Assembly: GCA_022376925.1 (NCBI GenBank)
Contig: JAIOJX010000032.1
Location: 115,421,979 to 115,485,978 of the forward strand
Direction: 5' to 3'
DNA from: Tragulus kanchil
Taxonomy: Eukaryota; Chordata; Mammalia; Artiodactyla; Tragulidae
Length of the DNA: 64,000 bases
The position numbers and the translations under genes were made by a program. The notes beneath the pieces are model-generated. The model searched no databases, was not told the origin of the DNA, and saw nothing but the letters and a program-made list of their open reading frames with translations. Position 1 is the stretch's first letter, and the number at the start of each line of letters is the position of its first letter. Of this stretch, positions 47,431-59,299 are shown piece after piece.

Positions 47431-47575
47431 CGTGTGCTCAGTTGCTCGGTCAGGTCCAACTCTTTGTCCATTGAATTTTCTAGCCAAGAATACTGGAAAT
47501 CTCGTGGACAGAGGAACCCGGTGGGCTACAGTTCATGGGGTCACAAATGAGTTGGACTTAACTTAGTGACTAAAC
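47431..47575. mobile_element. Chimeric Bov-type SINE, fold-back
   Basis: The left half (GTGCTCAGTTGCTCGGTCAGG through CCAAGAATACTGG) reads antisense. The right half (GTGGACAGAGGAACCCGGTGGGCTAC through AACTTAGTGACTAA) reads sense. The two ends are therefore inverted copies of the same SINE 3' end, with internal loss. Confidence 0.75.
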
Positions 47576-48296
47576 CTCTAACACTACCAGCCACTATTGT
47601 AAGTGCTATTAACTCATTTTAGTAGAATTTCAGTGTTTTCTGGTGACTTGATTCAGTCGATACAATCTCAGAAATGTAGCCAGAAGCTTTTCCTATTGGA
47701 AAAAGGTATAGGGGTATTTTTAATGCTTTAATGTGAATCTGAATACTGTTTTGAAGACTTTCAAAAATAAACATCTCATCCCTCAGTATTGTGGTTGATC
47801 AAAAATGATTGCAGATATCCTCTTCCTTTTCTCTTTGAAAAGCAGCTCTTGTTTAGTTTTCTGTTTTTCCCTGTTGATGTAGACTACTAAATGGAGTAGG
47901 ATAATTTCTGGAAATCATTTTATAATTATTTGTTGTCCTTTTCTCTGTTCAAATCAATAATCCAGGCAGTAGTTATAACCTCCCTCTTGGCAATACATGT
48001 ACCTTGTATATGTGCACATTGTTTTTTGCAAAGAATTGCTTAAAGGATGTAATATTTTTTTCCAACTTACATTCAGATCTGTGAACTGAGAAGCAGGCAT
48101 CTGATCTGCAGTTCTCAATAGGTTGGTTGTCCATCAGTATACAAGACAACCTGTGCCATTAGCCTTCTGCTTCACAGAGTGGCTGTGGTGGAGGGAATGA
48201 ATTTATAATTTTGAAAGTGATTATACTCTATGCATATTAGATGTTTAAATGAATTTTCCAGACAGATCCTTCCCATTTTGTTTTCTTCTACATAAA
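47576..48296. other. Transposon-poor intron DNA
   Basis: No recognised transposon or exon in about 720 bases. It continues into the island doubled by duplication 12. Confidence 0.5.
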
Positions 48297-50468
48297 ATGT
48301 TTCTAAAATAACAAAAGAAAAATAGTTAAATCTTTTAACATATACACTAATCCTCTTAATAGAGATCCAGTAGAAGAGTGCTGGAAAACTAGGTAATGCA
48401 AGGGTATCTCCAAATGAATGCCTGGGCTTGGGAAGTCTCGTTGTTCTTTAACTGTGTAGCTAGCACAGATGGAGAGCGGAGACCATTGCCTGCTGAAGCT
48501 GGTCCTGAGAAGGGCCTGTGGCTGCTCTTCAGAGGTTAATACAAGGAAACCCTCTTGATTTGCCAGAGGAGTCTGGGAGGGGAGCAGATGGCCGCAAGAA
48601 GGGCCCTCCAGCTTACTCAGCTGCTCTGAGAAGCTTAGGGTGACCTCTCTAATACAAACAAACCAAATAGCTCTCAGGGTAATAGGGCAGCAGCATTTGT
48701 ATTCCCGAATAACAATACTGCTCCTCACTTTGCAATCTCTCACACCCTTACCCAGTGTGTGGGCGCCATCTGCTTCTTATGGACTTATATAGGCTCTGAC
48801 TCTGGCTGGTTGGGATTGCTTTTGACTGATATCTCTGGGAAATGTGTTCTTTACTAATTACTTTAATATGAATCTGATAGGCATGTAAGTATTAATGTCT
48901 ATTTGCATAATTAAGAAACTGAGGCAAAGACGAATTGAGGGGCACTGGAATTAGAACCCAGGCACCCTTATTCCTCAGCTCAGTGTATAATAGTGTGAGT
49001 CTATAGAGCCATTCCAGTGCTCTTGTTAGCCAGTAGCTCTTCAGCTCGTGAATAAGGTTTTTTCTAGAAGGGAAATTAGTTATTTTGAGGATGTCCTTTC
49101 ACAGTTTTCTGCCTTTGTGTGACTACCACTTTTCTAGCTGACAGAAAGGAAAAAGAGTGGCTGCTAATACCCTGCCTTCCAGGAAACAGGAACTAAGCGA
49201 GAAGGTCTAATTTACAGTATATAGTTTCATCAGAACCAAATTTGTTCAAGAGAAAAGTGTTCTGATTCAAAGAAGTTACCTAGTTTGTATGTCTCTCTCT
49301 GTGTGTATACACTTAAACAGACTATAAGAAAAATTATTCTTTTTGTGAACCACAGCTCTCCTTTTCCCTGCCATTTTTGAGCTGAAAGCAATGTTTCTAA
49401 AATAAAAAAAGAAAAATAGTTAAATCTTTTAACATATACACTAATCCTCTTAATAGAGATCCAGTAGAAGAGTGCTGGAAAACTAGGTAATGCAAGGGTA
49501 TCTCCAAATGAATGCCTGGGCTTGGGAAGTCTCGTTGTTCTTTAACTGTGTAGCTAGCACAGATGGAGAGCGGAGACCATTGCCTGCTGAAGCTGGTCCT
49601 GAGAAGGGCCTGTGGCTGCTCTTCAGAGGTTAATACAAGGAAACCCTCTTGATTTGCCAGAGGAGTCTGGGAGGGGAGCAGATGGCCGCAAGAAGGGCCC
49701 TCCAGCTTACTCAGCTGCTCTGAGAAGCTTAGGGTGACCTCTCTAATACAAACAAACCAAATAGCTCTCAGGGTAATAGGGCAGCAGCATTTGTATTCCC
49801 GAATAACAATACTGCTCCTCACTTTGCAATCTCTCACACCCTTACCCAGTGTGTGGCGCCATCTGCTTCTTATGGACTTATATAGGCTCTGACTCTGGCT
49901 GGTTGGGATTGCTTTTGACTGATATCTCTGGGAAATGTGTTCTTTACTAATTACTTTAATATGAATCTGATAGGCATGTAAGTATTAATGTCTATTTGCA
50001 TAATTAAGAAACTGAGGCAAAGACGAATTGAGGGGCACTGGAATTAGAACCCAGGCACCCTTATTCCTCAGCTCAGTGTATAATAGTGTGAGTCTATAGA
50101 GCCATTCCAGTGCTCTTGTTAGCCAGTAGCTCTTCAGCTCGTGAATAAGGTTTTTTCTAGAAGGGAAATTAGTTATTTTGAGGATGTCCTTTCACAGTTT
50201 TCTGCCTTTGTGTGACTACCACTTTTCTAGCTGACAGAAAGGAAAAAGAGTGGCTGCTAATACCCTGCCTTCCAGGAAACAGGAACTAAGCGAGAAGGTC
50301 TAATTTACAGTATATAGTTTCATCAGAACCAAATTTGTTCAAGAGAAAAGTGTTCTGATTCAAAGAAGTTACCTAGTTTGTATGTCTCTCTCTGTGTGTA
50401 TACACTTAAACAGACTATAAGAAAAATTATTCTTTTTGTGAACCACAGCTCTCCTTTTCCCTGCCATT
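48297..50468. repeat. Tandem duplication 12 (1094 bp offset)
   Basis: Copy 1 is about 48297-49390 and copy 2 about 49391-50468. Differences include AATAACAAAAG versus AATAAAAAAAG and GTGTGGGCGCC versus GTGTGGCGCC. About 15 bases before the junction (TTTTGAGCTGAAAGCA) differ from the normal continuation in copy 2. The unit is transposon-poor. Confidence 0.95.
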
Positions 50469-50910
50469 GGCTGAAACTACATTCATTTTCATGCATTAGC
50501 ACCTGCTCAAGAGTCTGGTGAATCAAAAGAGCAATGAGCAAAGTGGTCTTAATTGCCCAGGCTCTCCTAGAGGCTTTTTGCACTCAGAAACACAAAAGAC
50601 TTTGAATGGTGTCAGAGGGCTGTACTGAAAAGTGCTTTGCTTTAGAACTTTCAGATGATTCACTCACTGTGCTGAGACATTGTCTTGTACAGATGAGTTC
50701 ATGGGCCCATCTTCTTCCAACTGGGAGAGCATCACAGAGCACTTGTCAGTTTCAGTTGCCTCAAACAATTGCCCAGGAAATCAGGCCAACATTCGTGTTT
50801 ACTGACTTATCATTAGTGCATCTTTGTATAGAACTGTGCTTGCTAATGACTTTTATGAAAGATTGTATACATAATTTAAACTGCATAGTTGTATTCCATA
50901 TATTGTAGTC
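48297..50910. other. Transposon-poor island, more GC-rich around 48400-48780
   Basis: No recognised transposon. The subregion 48420-48780 (copied at 49514-49872) is richer in G and C than its surroundings and holds several CAGCTG/CAGATG-type E-box words. A 146-codon minus-strand frame spans 48303-48743, but it has no recognisable domain and I do not call it a gene. Confidence 0.45.
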
Positions 50911-51150
50911 GTAAGAGTGCAGGCTCTGGAACCAGGCAACCTGGTGCAAATCCCATTTCAGCCTTTCACAGGCTGTGCCATGTTAGATAGTTTCCTTTAC
51001 TATCTGAACCTCAGTTTCCTCATCTGAAAAGGGGGGCTAACAAGCAAACCTATCTTCTAGAGCTGTTGTAAGGATTTAGTTAGTTAATACATGGAAAGTA
51101 CTTAGAATATTCTCTGGCACATAATAAGTATCCACCAGTGACTGTTAGCT
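50911..51150 (+). mobile_element. MIR SINE, long
   Basis: The words GCAGGCTCTGGAACCAGGCAAC, AACCTCAGTTTCCTCATCTG and GAGCTGTTGTAAGGATTTAG follow MIR almost end to end. Confidence 0.9.
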
Positions 51151-51424
51151 AATAAAACTGTTCATATTTTATATATAAAAAAAATGGGTTGAAGATTGGC
51201 AGAAGCATAACAGCTGTCCATACAAGTCATAAATATGAATGATGGAAAATAATCTCAATGCTTCACTATTATTATCTTGTATACAAATTATTGTTACTTC
51301 GTTCACCATCTCAGTAAAATTGTTTAATTATTGGCTGATTTTATTTTCATTACAAAATCAAGAATTTTATAAACATGCTTACTTCTCTGTGAATCACGAA
51401 TGTGGATATATAAAAATGCAGTTT

Positions 51425-52240
51425 AGTGTTCATTTATTCATCCATCTCTAAAAAAATACTTAGGAAATTCTTAAAATGTGCCTGAGATGAAAACAGGATG
51501 AAAAAGACAACCTTCCCCACCACCCACCGTTTTCGAGTTCACAATCTAAAGGGGAAAAGCAAATATAAAAACTACTAATTACACTGATATCAAATGTTGT
51601 AAGAGAGGTATGACTGATAAAAAAATGAGAGCTCAAGAAGCATTTAGAATTGCCCTGGCGGTCCAGTGGTTAAGACTACACGCTCCCAGTGTAGTGGGCA
51701 GGGGTTTGATTCCTGGTTGGGAAAGATTGGGCATGCTGCACCATCCAAAAAAGGAGGAGAAAATGCATTAAATTCTCTCAGAATATCAGGGGAGATTCCC
51801 CAGAATAGGTGTCATTTGAGTTGAGAATCAGGATAAGAAGGTGAGAAACTCACACCTGGTATGGGGACATAAGAAACCACTGCATAGCCAAGAATCTCCA
51901 AGTAGTGTTAGTGTGTTTAGTGCATTGAAAAGTGGTAGAAAGCAAGTCTAAAGAGAGAAAACTAGCCACATCATAAATTTGAACTCTCTCCTATAGTCAG
52001 TAAGGAATCATTTGAAAGATTTTCAACAAACATTTTAATAAATGTTTTTTTCTATGCCAGACTCTCTGTTAGATACCAAGACTATGAAATGAATAGATCA
52101 CAGTTTAGTAGGAATGCCCTGATTTAGGAAAATCATTCTGTTCCTGTTATGGAAGATGGATAGAGGGAAATAAGACTAGGAGGCAGGAAGATTAATTAAT
52201 CCAAGTAGGGGATTATTCTGATCCTGGTCTGTGGCAGTAT
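51425..52240. mobile_element. L2-type LINE remnant, interrupted by a SINE
   Basis: Old LINE words (GAGTTCACAATCTAAAGGGGAAAAG, GTTGTAAGAGAGGTATGACTG, AGGTGTCATTTGAGTTGAGAATC) continue on both sides of the SINE at 51647-51755. Confidence 0.55.
51647..51755 (+). mobile_element. Short CHR-1 type SINE
   Basis: Sense: GCCCTGGCGGTCCAGTGGTTAAG head, B-box GGTTTGATTCC, GGGAAAGATTGGGCATGCTGCACC, then an A-rich end. Confidence 0.85.
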
Positions 52241-52595
52241 CAGGGGAGTTAAAGGAGAGGGGCTGGAATGGAGAGATACTTGGGAGATTGAGTGACCCTC
52301 TTGGCTGTGAAGCAGTGGGAGGAACTACGATGCATTCCAGAGCCATGGCTTCTGCCTGCTTCTCCAGCCTCATGGTGTTCCCTTTTCCTCCTTCCCTTTC
52401 TCCACCCCGACCCTGTCCCTATTGGCTTTCCAGTTGCTGACCTTCTTCCCTTCCTTTGAACATTCTAGGTTCCTCTTGGCCTTAACACCTCTGCATAGCC
52501 TTCCTTTCACCTTTGTGTATGTACTTTTATTTTCTTACCTGGAGTCCTCTTTACCACTATTCTGCCATTCCCCATTCTTTCACCTAGTTAATTCT

Positions 52596-53235
52596 TTTTT
52601 TTTTTTTTTTAACAATTTTCCATATACTCTTTTTTTTTCTTTTCGTTCCATACAAATTTTATTTTTATTATTATTACATTTTTTACAGGCTTTTGTTGTT
52701 TACTGTCACACATCGACCCAAATCCACCATAGGTATACGTGTCACCTCCCCTGAGCCTCCCCCTATCCCCACCCCCAGCCCACCCCTCCAGGTTGCCACA
52801 GAGCCCCTGTTTGAGGTCTCCTGGTCCCACAGCATATGTCCCTCCCTCACCCCGGTGTCTGTAAGACTGTTCTCCATGTCCGCCTCTTCATTGCTGCTCT
52901 GCATATTCATTTTCAGCACCATCTTTCTAGATTCCATACACATATGTCAGTATGCAATATTTATCTTTTTTTGACAGACCTCACTCTGTATAATAGGTTC
53001 TAGATTCATCTGTCTCATTAGAACTGATCCAAATTTCTTTTTATGCCTGAGTAATATTCCATTGTATATACATTTCATCCTCTGTCCACCCCCTTCTCCT
53101 CCTGCCATCAATTTTTGTATATACATATACATATGATATATGTATATACCATACATATATGGTATATGTGGTATACACATATATACATGTACATATATCC
53201 TTCTTTATCCATTCATCTGTCGATGGACATCTATT
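52596..53235 (-). mobile_element. 5'-truncated L1 with 14-base target duplication
   Basis: A 640-base insertion starts with a T-run (reversed A-tail) and holds L1 3' UTR and ORF2-end sequence in antisense. It is flanked by ACCTAGTTAATTCT (52582-52595 and 53236-53249). An AT-rich TATAC-type microsatellite (53112-53210) and a short BovB-like patch (53074-53116) lie within it. Confidence 0.95.
53112..53210. repeat. TATAC/TATATG-type microsatellite
   Basis: Irregular ATATAC and ATATG units with several short palindromes, inside the antisense L1. Confidence 0.85.
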
Positions 53236-53427
53236 ACCTAGTTAATTCTGATTTATTCTATAAAATTCTGCTCAAAATGTTACTTCCACAAGAAGCGCAT
53301 CCCTTACCAATCCTGTCCCTAGACCAGGTCAGGTCTTCCATGTTATATACTATCATTCTTCACAATTAGAACTACATAACTACATGTGGGCTTAGTTGTT
53401 TAACCTGTCTCCCCAGCTCGACTATGT

Positions 53428-53668
53428 TGCTGCTGTTGTTCAGTCATTAAGTCATGTCTGACTCTTTGTGTCCCTGTAGACTGCAGCATGCCAGCTGCCC
53501 AGTCCTTCACTGTCTCCCAGAGTTTGCTCAAACTCATGTCCATTGAGTTGGTGATGCTATCCAACCATCTCATCCTCCGTCACCCTCTTCTCCTCCTACC
53601 CTCCATTCTTCTTACCGTCAGAGTCTTTTCCAGTGTGTTGGGTCTTCACATCAGGTAGCCAAAGATAC
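53428..53668 (-). mobile_element. BovB LINE 3' fragment
   Basis: Antisense BovB: GTTGCTGCTGTTGTTCAGTC, GACTGCAGCATGCCAGCTGCCC, ATCTCATCCTCCGTCACCC, GAGTCTTTTCCAGTGTGTTGGG. It is truncated at CCAAAGATAC. Confidence 0.93.
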
Positions 53669-53685
53669 AGTTACTATAAAGTCAG

Positions 53686-53801
53686 GAGGAAATGGCAGCC
53701 CACTCCAGTATTCTTGCCTGAAAAAATCCGATGGACAGAAGAACCTGGCGGGCTGTAGTCCATGGGGTTGCAAAAAGTCAGACACAAATGAGTACATGCC
53801 A
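53686..53801 (+). mobile_element. Bov-A monomer SINE with target-site duplication
   Basis: A SINE without tRNA head, from GAGGAAATGGCAGCCCACTCC to GTCAGACACAAATGAG. It is flanked by TATAAAGTCAG (53675-53685 and 53802-53812). It inserted next to the BovB fragment. Confidence 0.92.
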
Positions 53802-54236
53802 TATAAAGTCAGGGATCATTTGATCTTTTCACAGATGTATCCTTGGGACCTAATATAGTAGATCTTAAATAGTTATTATTTTAATGAATGAATTAACCTT
53901 AAGACACTTTTAGAAAGAGAAAAATTAACATATTTATATGTTTTGGCTCTTTGAATTTCTTGTAGTCTCTTAGGTAAGACATGTGCTGTAACTTTTGGAT
54001 TACCAGATTGAATCTGAACAGAGAAACCACATTTTGCATATTGTCTACCATTGATATCTGTTAGGATTCCATTTTTCTATCAGTCTGGTAATTTATATCA
54101 CAGATGCTGACTGTATACAAACAAAGGATGAAAATTGAGTTAGTAAAACAAGGAACATTATCAAACATCACTCTGATCTTCTTAAGCTAGGAAAATGAAA
54201 TTAGTGCTCAGGAAACACTATAATAGAAATAAAATG

Positions 54237-54460
54237 TGATTGTTAGAAGCGTAGACTCTGAAGCCAGACTGCCTGGGTTCAAATCCTAGCTCTACCACTT
54301 ACAGGCTGTAGAAAGTTAGGCAACTTAAATAATTTCTCTAAGCCTCAGTTGCTTTACCTACAAAAAAATGGGGACAATAGTACTAAACATGTAGCATTGT
54401 GGGGAGGGTTAAATGGTATAATGTTTGTGAAAGAACCATGATAAGTGCTCAAAAACTGTT
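54237..54460 (+). mobile_element. MIR SINE, long
   Basis: The words GTAGACTCTGAAGCCAGACTGCC, TGGGTTCAAATCCTAGCTCTACC, GCCTCAGTTGCTTTACC and GTTAAATGGTATAATG follow MIR almost fully. Confidence 0.92.
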
Positions 54461-54923
54461 AATGATTACAAATTAATTTTTTTAATCAAAAGAAACAATT
54501 TGGGTGTATTGAAGAAGTATATTAATTTGAAAGAAACTCTGCAAGTTTATTCTTTATAGGTTTTAAAGCCTAAAATGTTTCAGAATGTGAATTTGTGGCT
54601 ATTTTAATTTCTGTTATCATTACTGTAATCATGTAATAAAATTGAGTCAAATGACATAACTTCTGTGAGCCTGTTCCTCACCTGTGAAATTATTATCTCT
54701 TCAATCCTTTATTAGTTGATTCTTGGTAAAAATGCTCTCTTGTGAACTAGACTATAAGCTCCACAAGCACAAATATTAAAGTTTCTTCATTTAACATGAT
54801 TTGGTTTAGCAGAGGGACACCAGGTAGTTTCATATGAAAGTGGTCCTGGAGCTAAGCCATTGAAGAACATAGAATTTCCTTATTTGGGAAAGAGAAATTT
54901 GATTTATATTTTCCACAGGTATA
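54461..54923. other. AT-rich intron DNA
   Basis: I see no gene or assignable repeat in this stretch. Confidence 0.45.
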
Positions 54924-54937
54924 AAACTGGTCCTTGG

Positions 54938-55276
54938 ACTTCCCTGGTAGTCCAAGTGGTTAAGAATCTGCCTTGCAATACAAGGGTCACTGGTTCAATC
55001 CCTGGTCTGGGAATGTCATGAAGCAACTAAGCCCACGATTGACAACTACTGTGCTGGCACTCTAGAGCCCTTGAGCCACAGCTACTGAAACCTGAGGGCT
55101 TAGAGCCTGTTCTCTGCAAGAAGAGAACGACTGCGACAAGAAGCCCACACATGACGATGAAGACTAGCCCCCGTTCGCCTCAACTAGAGAAAGCCTGAGT
55201 GCACCAACAAAGACCCCACCACAGCCAAAAATATAAAGCTTAAAATCATCTCAGTTTTAAAAAAAACAAAAACAAG
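54938..55276 (+). mobile_element. CHR-2 type SINE, full-length (3' part copied at 56147-56387)
   Basis: Head ACTTCCCTGGTAGTCCAAGTGG, B-box GGTTCAATCCC, body through CAACTAGAGAAAGCCTGAG, end CAAAGACCCCACCACAGCCAAAAATA and an A-rich tail. It is flanked by AAACTGGTCCTTGG (54924-54937) and AAACTAGTCCTTGG (55277-55290), one mismatch. Confidence 0.94.
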
Positions 55277-57230
55277 AAACTAGTCCTTGGTAATTTCCAT
55301 ATTTGCCCATGCCCTGGATTCCCCAGCCATGACACTGTAAAACAAATGTTAAGTGAACAATTTCATTTCCACTTCCTCTTATGCCACTATTTAGTTTAGA
55401 AAGCAGGGGAATAAGACCTCTTTAAGCCATGAGCCACTCTTGGATTTTTAATAATTTCTTGCTAATCTTGAAGTTTTCAGAGCTCTTGTTGCACATTTAA
55501 GCATGACACACTCTAGCAAGACCACTTGCAAAGAAGTCAGTTGTTAGGGACATATGAGGCCATTTCTGCCCACTGTTTGAAGCTCCTAAATGGCACCTGG
55601 AGCATGCGGAGGGAGAGGAAAACAGGGGCACTTATAGGATAACATTGGTAGGGGGTAACCTCATAACAGGTGTTAATAGTTCTGCTTTTTTCCTGGAAGC
55701 TGAGATGTCAGAGCCATTAGGATATGTAATGAGAAAGGTGCTGCAGTACAATTTTATTCTAAAATTTCTAAATGACATAGAGGCCAGGTAGGGAAAGTGC
55801 CTCAGCCACAGAACAGTAAGCTGAAATTTGTTCAAATCTTTTTTCTCAGGACAAAACTAACTTTTGTGAATGAGGATGGGTTAGACAGATGTAGTGCTTG
55901 TAAAACTACACAAGAACTCCTAGAAAGTAAAAAGTGCATTTAGAGGTCACTCATTTTTAAAGTACTAGAGTCCTCTCCACCACAACGGGTTTCTTGTTGC
56001 AGTGGTTTCTTTTGTTGCAGAGCATGGGCTGTAGGGGTCAGTAGTTGTGGTGCACGGGCTTAGTTGCCCCATGGCATATGAGATTTTAGTTCCGGGATCA
56101 GGGATCAAACCCACCGTTCTCTCAACGTCATCCCAACTAGAAAAGCCGATTGACAACTACTGTGCTGGCACTCTAGAGCCCTTGAGCCACAGCTACTGAA
56201 ACCTGAGGGCTTAGAGCCTGTTCTCTGCAAGAAGAGAACGACTGCGACAAGAAGCCCACACATGACGATGAAGACTAGCCCCCGTTCGCCTCAACTAGAG
56301 AAAGCCTGAGTGCACCAACAAAGACCCCACCACAGCCAAAAATATAAAGCTTAAAATCATCTCAGTTTTAAAAAAAACAAAAACAAGAAACTAGTCCTTG
56401 GTAATTTCCATATTTGCCCATGCCCTGGATTCCCCAGCCATGACACTGTAAAACAAATGTTAAGTGAACAATTTCATTTCCACTTCCTCTTATGCCACTA
56501 TTTAGTTTAGAAAGCAGGGGAATAAGACCTCTTTAAGCCATGAGCCACTCTTGGATTTTTAATAATTTCTTGCTAATCTTGAAGTTTTCAGAGCTCTTGT
56601 TGCACATTTAAGCATGACACACTCTAGCAAGACCACTTGCAAAGAAGTCAGTTGTTAGGGACATATGAGGCCATTTCTGCCCACTGTTTGAAGCTCCTAA
56701 ATGGCACCTGGAGCATGCGGAGGGAGAGGAAAACAGGGGCACTTATAGGATAACATTGGTGGGGGGTAACCTCATAACAGGTGTTAATAGTTCTGCTTGT
56801 TTCCTGGAAGCTGAGATGTCAGAGCCATTAGGATATGTAATGAGAAAGGTGCTGCAGTACAATTTTATTCTAAAATTTCTAAATGACATAGAGGCCAGGT
56901 AGGGAAAGTGCCTCAGCCACAGAACAGTAAGCTGAAATTTGTTCAAATCTTTTTTCTCAGGACAAAACTAACTTTTGTGAATGAGGATGGGTTAGACAGA
57001 TGTAGTGCTTGTAAAACTACACAAGAACTCCTAGAAAGTAAAAAGTGCATTTAGAGGTCACTCATTTTTAAAGTACTAGAGTCCTCTCCACCACAACGGG
57101 TTTCTTGTTGCAGTGGTTTCTTTTGTTGCAGAGCATGGGCTGTAGGGGTCAGTAGTTGTGGTGCACGGGCTTAGTTGCCCCATGGCATATGAGATTTTAG
57201 TTCCGGGATCAGGGATCAAACCCACGTTCT
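55036..57230. repeat. Tandem duplication 13 (1111 bp offset)
   Basis: Copy 1 is about 55036-56115 and copy 2 about 56147-57226, with about 30 bases of rearranged filler at the junction. Both breakpoints fall in CHR-type SINEs. The copies differ at a few bases, for example CTTTTTTCC versus CTTGTTTCC and TAGGGGGT versus GGGGGGT. It ends only about 370 bases before the coding exon, which is not duplicated. Confidence 0.95.
55291..55960. other. Intron DNA without recognised elements (copied at 56402-57071)
   Basis: No exon or clear transposon. It lies in duplication 13. Conservation would need an alignment. Confidence 0.45.
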
Positions 57231-57276
57231 CTGCACTGGTAGGCAGATTCTTAACCATTGGACGACCAGGGAGGTC
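57074..57276 (-). mobile_element. CHR-type SINE (truncated copy at 55963-56115)
   Basis: Antisense: GTTTCTTGTTGCAGTGGTTTC, GGCATATGAGATTTTAGTTCCGG, GGGATCAAACCC, CTTAACCATTGGACGACCAGG. The upstream copy loses its head at the duplication 13 junction. Confidence 0.9.
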
Positions 57277-57299
57277 GCTTATTCAAGCTTCTTGATTAA

Positions 57300-57500
57300 C
57301 TTTTTTGAGACTATGATGAAAGGTATGAAATGTCCCCCACCCCCAGAAGAATATACATATGTACAAATAAGAGTTTTCGTATTAGTTCTGGAGTTCATAG
57401 ACTCCAGAGTAAGGACTCTTTTTCTAGATTGTGTGTTCTTTAAGACCACTATCCGGGTTTCATTGACCTTTGACAGAGCCTGCTTTGTAGGTGGGAGATA
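57300..57500 (+). mobile_element. Possible L2 3' end
   Basis: The words CTAGATTGTGTGTTCTTTAAGACC and GTAGGTGGGAGATACTCAGTAAG resemble an L2 3' end, just before the exon. Weak. Confidence 0.4.
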
Positions 57501-57566
57501 CTCAGTAAGTAGTTTCTGAATTGATGACTTGGAATGCAAAATGAAAATCTTCAGATTTCTTACTAG

Positions 57567-58392
<826 letters not shown>

Positions 58393-58505
58393 CACTTATT
58401 CATTCAACAAGTATATGTTGAGTACCTGCTCTGTGCAAGTGATAGTGTTAATTGTTGAGGACATAAAACAGACATGGTTCTTGCTTTAAAATATTAACAA
58501 TCTAG

Positions 58506-58656
58506 GGATTCCCTGGAGGTTCAGTGGCTAAGATGCTGAGCTCCCAAGGCAGGGGTCCTGGGTTCGATCCCTGGTCAGGGAACTGGATCTCACATGCTAC
58601 AGCTAAGACCTGGTACAGCCAGATAAATAAATATATTAAAAGAAAAGAAGTTTTAA
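58506..58656 (+). mobile_element. Short CHR-1 type SINE with 18-base target duplication
   Basis: Head GGATTCCCTGGAGGTTCAGTGG, B-box GGTTCGATCCC, end GGTACAGCCAGATAAATAAAT. It is flanked by AAAATATTAACAATCTAG (58488-58505 and 58657-58674), a perfect repeat. Confidence 0.95.
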
Positions 58657-58799
58657 AAAATATTAACAATCTAGTAGAAAAGACAGCTAAGTCTGAAATA
58701 AATACTTGCTTTTCTTATGAAGCCAGGTTATAGATACTTAATCATAGGAAACTGTTGAAGGATTTTGAAAAGAGGAGCTATATGAGCCGATTTTTAATT

Positions 58800-58960
58800 T
58801 TGTTGGTTAGGTCCTACTGTGTTCCAGGCATCATGCAAGAGACTTTATGTTTATATATGTTAATTCATTTAGTTTTTAAAACCACCCTATGAGGTAGGTA
58901 CTATAATGATTTCCAGTTTATAAATAAGGAAATTATTTATAACCTAGACTCACCTGACTT
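58800..58960 (+). mobile_element. MIR SINE
   Basis: The words CTACTGTGTTCCAGGCATCATGC, CACCCTATGAGGTAGGTACTAT and CCAGTTTATAAATAAGGAAATTAT follow MIR. Confidence 0.88.
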
Positions 58961-58971
58961 CAGAACTCAAG

Positions 58972-59288
58972 CTTTTTGGGTTTTTTTTTTAAGATTTATT
59001 TATTTATTTATTTTGAGGGGTGGGGAAGGAGGGGAGCAGGTGGGCCACTTCTATTGGTCTTTCATTTCTCTATTTTCATCCATCTTTGTTCTTTGGCCCA
59101 CATCGCGGTGGCCTCTGTTGTCTCAGAGGACTGGCTCTGGGCGCATGCACTCCAGAGCTCTGGCTCGGTCGTTGGACACATCGGTCCGGCCGCTCTGCGG
59201 CACGTGGGATCTTCCCAGGCCAGGGATCGAACCAGCGCCCCTTGCACTGCAAGGCTATATCCTTACCCACTGGACCACCAGGGAAGCC
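58972..59288 (-). mobile_element. CHR-like SINE with target-site duplication
   Basis: Minus-strand copy with G-rich tail at left and head CCACCAGGGAAGCC at right. It is flanked by CAGAACTCAAG (58961-58971 and 59289-59299). A short deletion removed GTGGGCCTCCC-type sequence near 59100. Confidence 0.94.
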
Positions 59289-59299
59289 CAGAACTCAAG

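Larger units (their letters stand above)
52340..53425 (+). mobile_element. L2 LINE 3' part split by an L1 insertion
   Basis: L2 3' words (CTTGGCCTTAACACCTCTGC, TTCTGCTCAAAATGTTACTTCC, GAAGCGCATCCCTTACCAATCC) lie on both sides of the L1 at 52596-53235. They rejoin when that insertion and one copy of its target duplication are removed. The L2 tail may resume after the BovB at about 53812. Confidence 0.7.

Noticed and set aside
48303..48743. 146-codon open frame on the minus strand, present again at 49397-49837
   Set aside because: It is repeated only because the segment is duplicated. It has no recognisable domain, no splice context and no sign of codon constraint that I can see, so chance is the simpler explanation.
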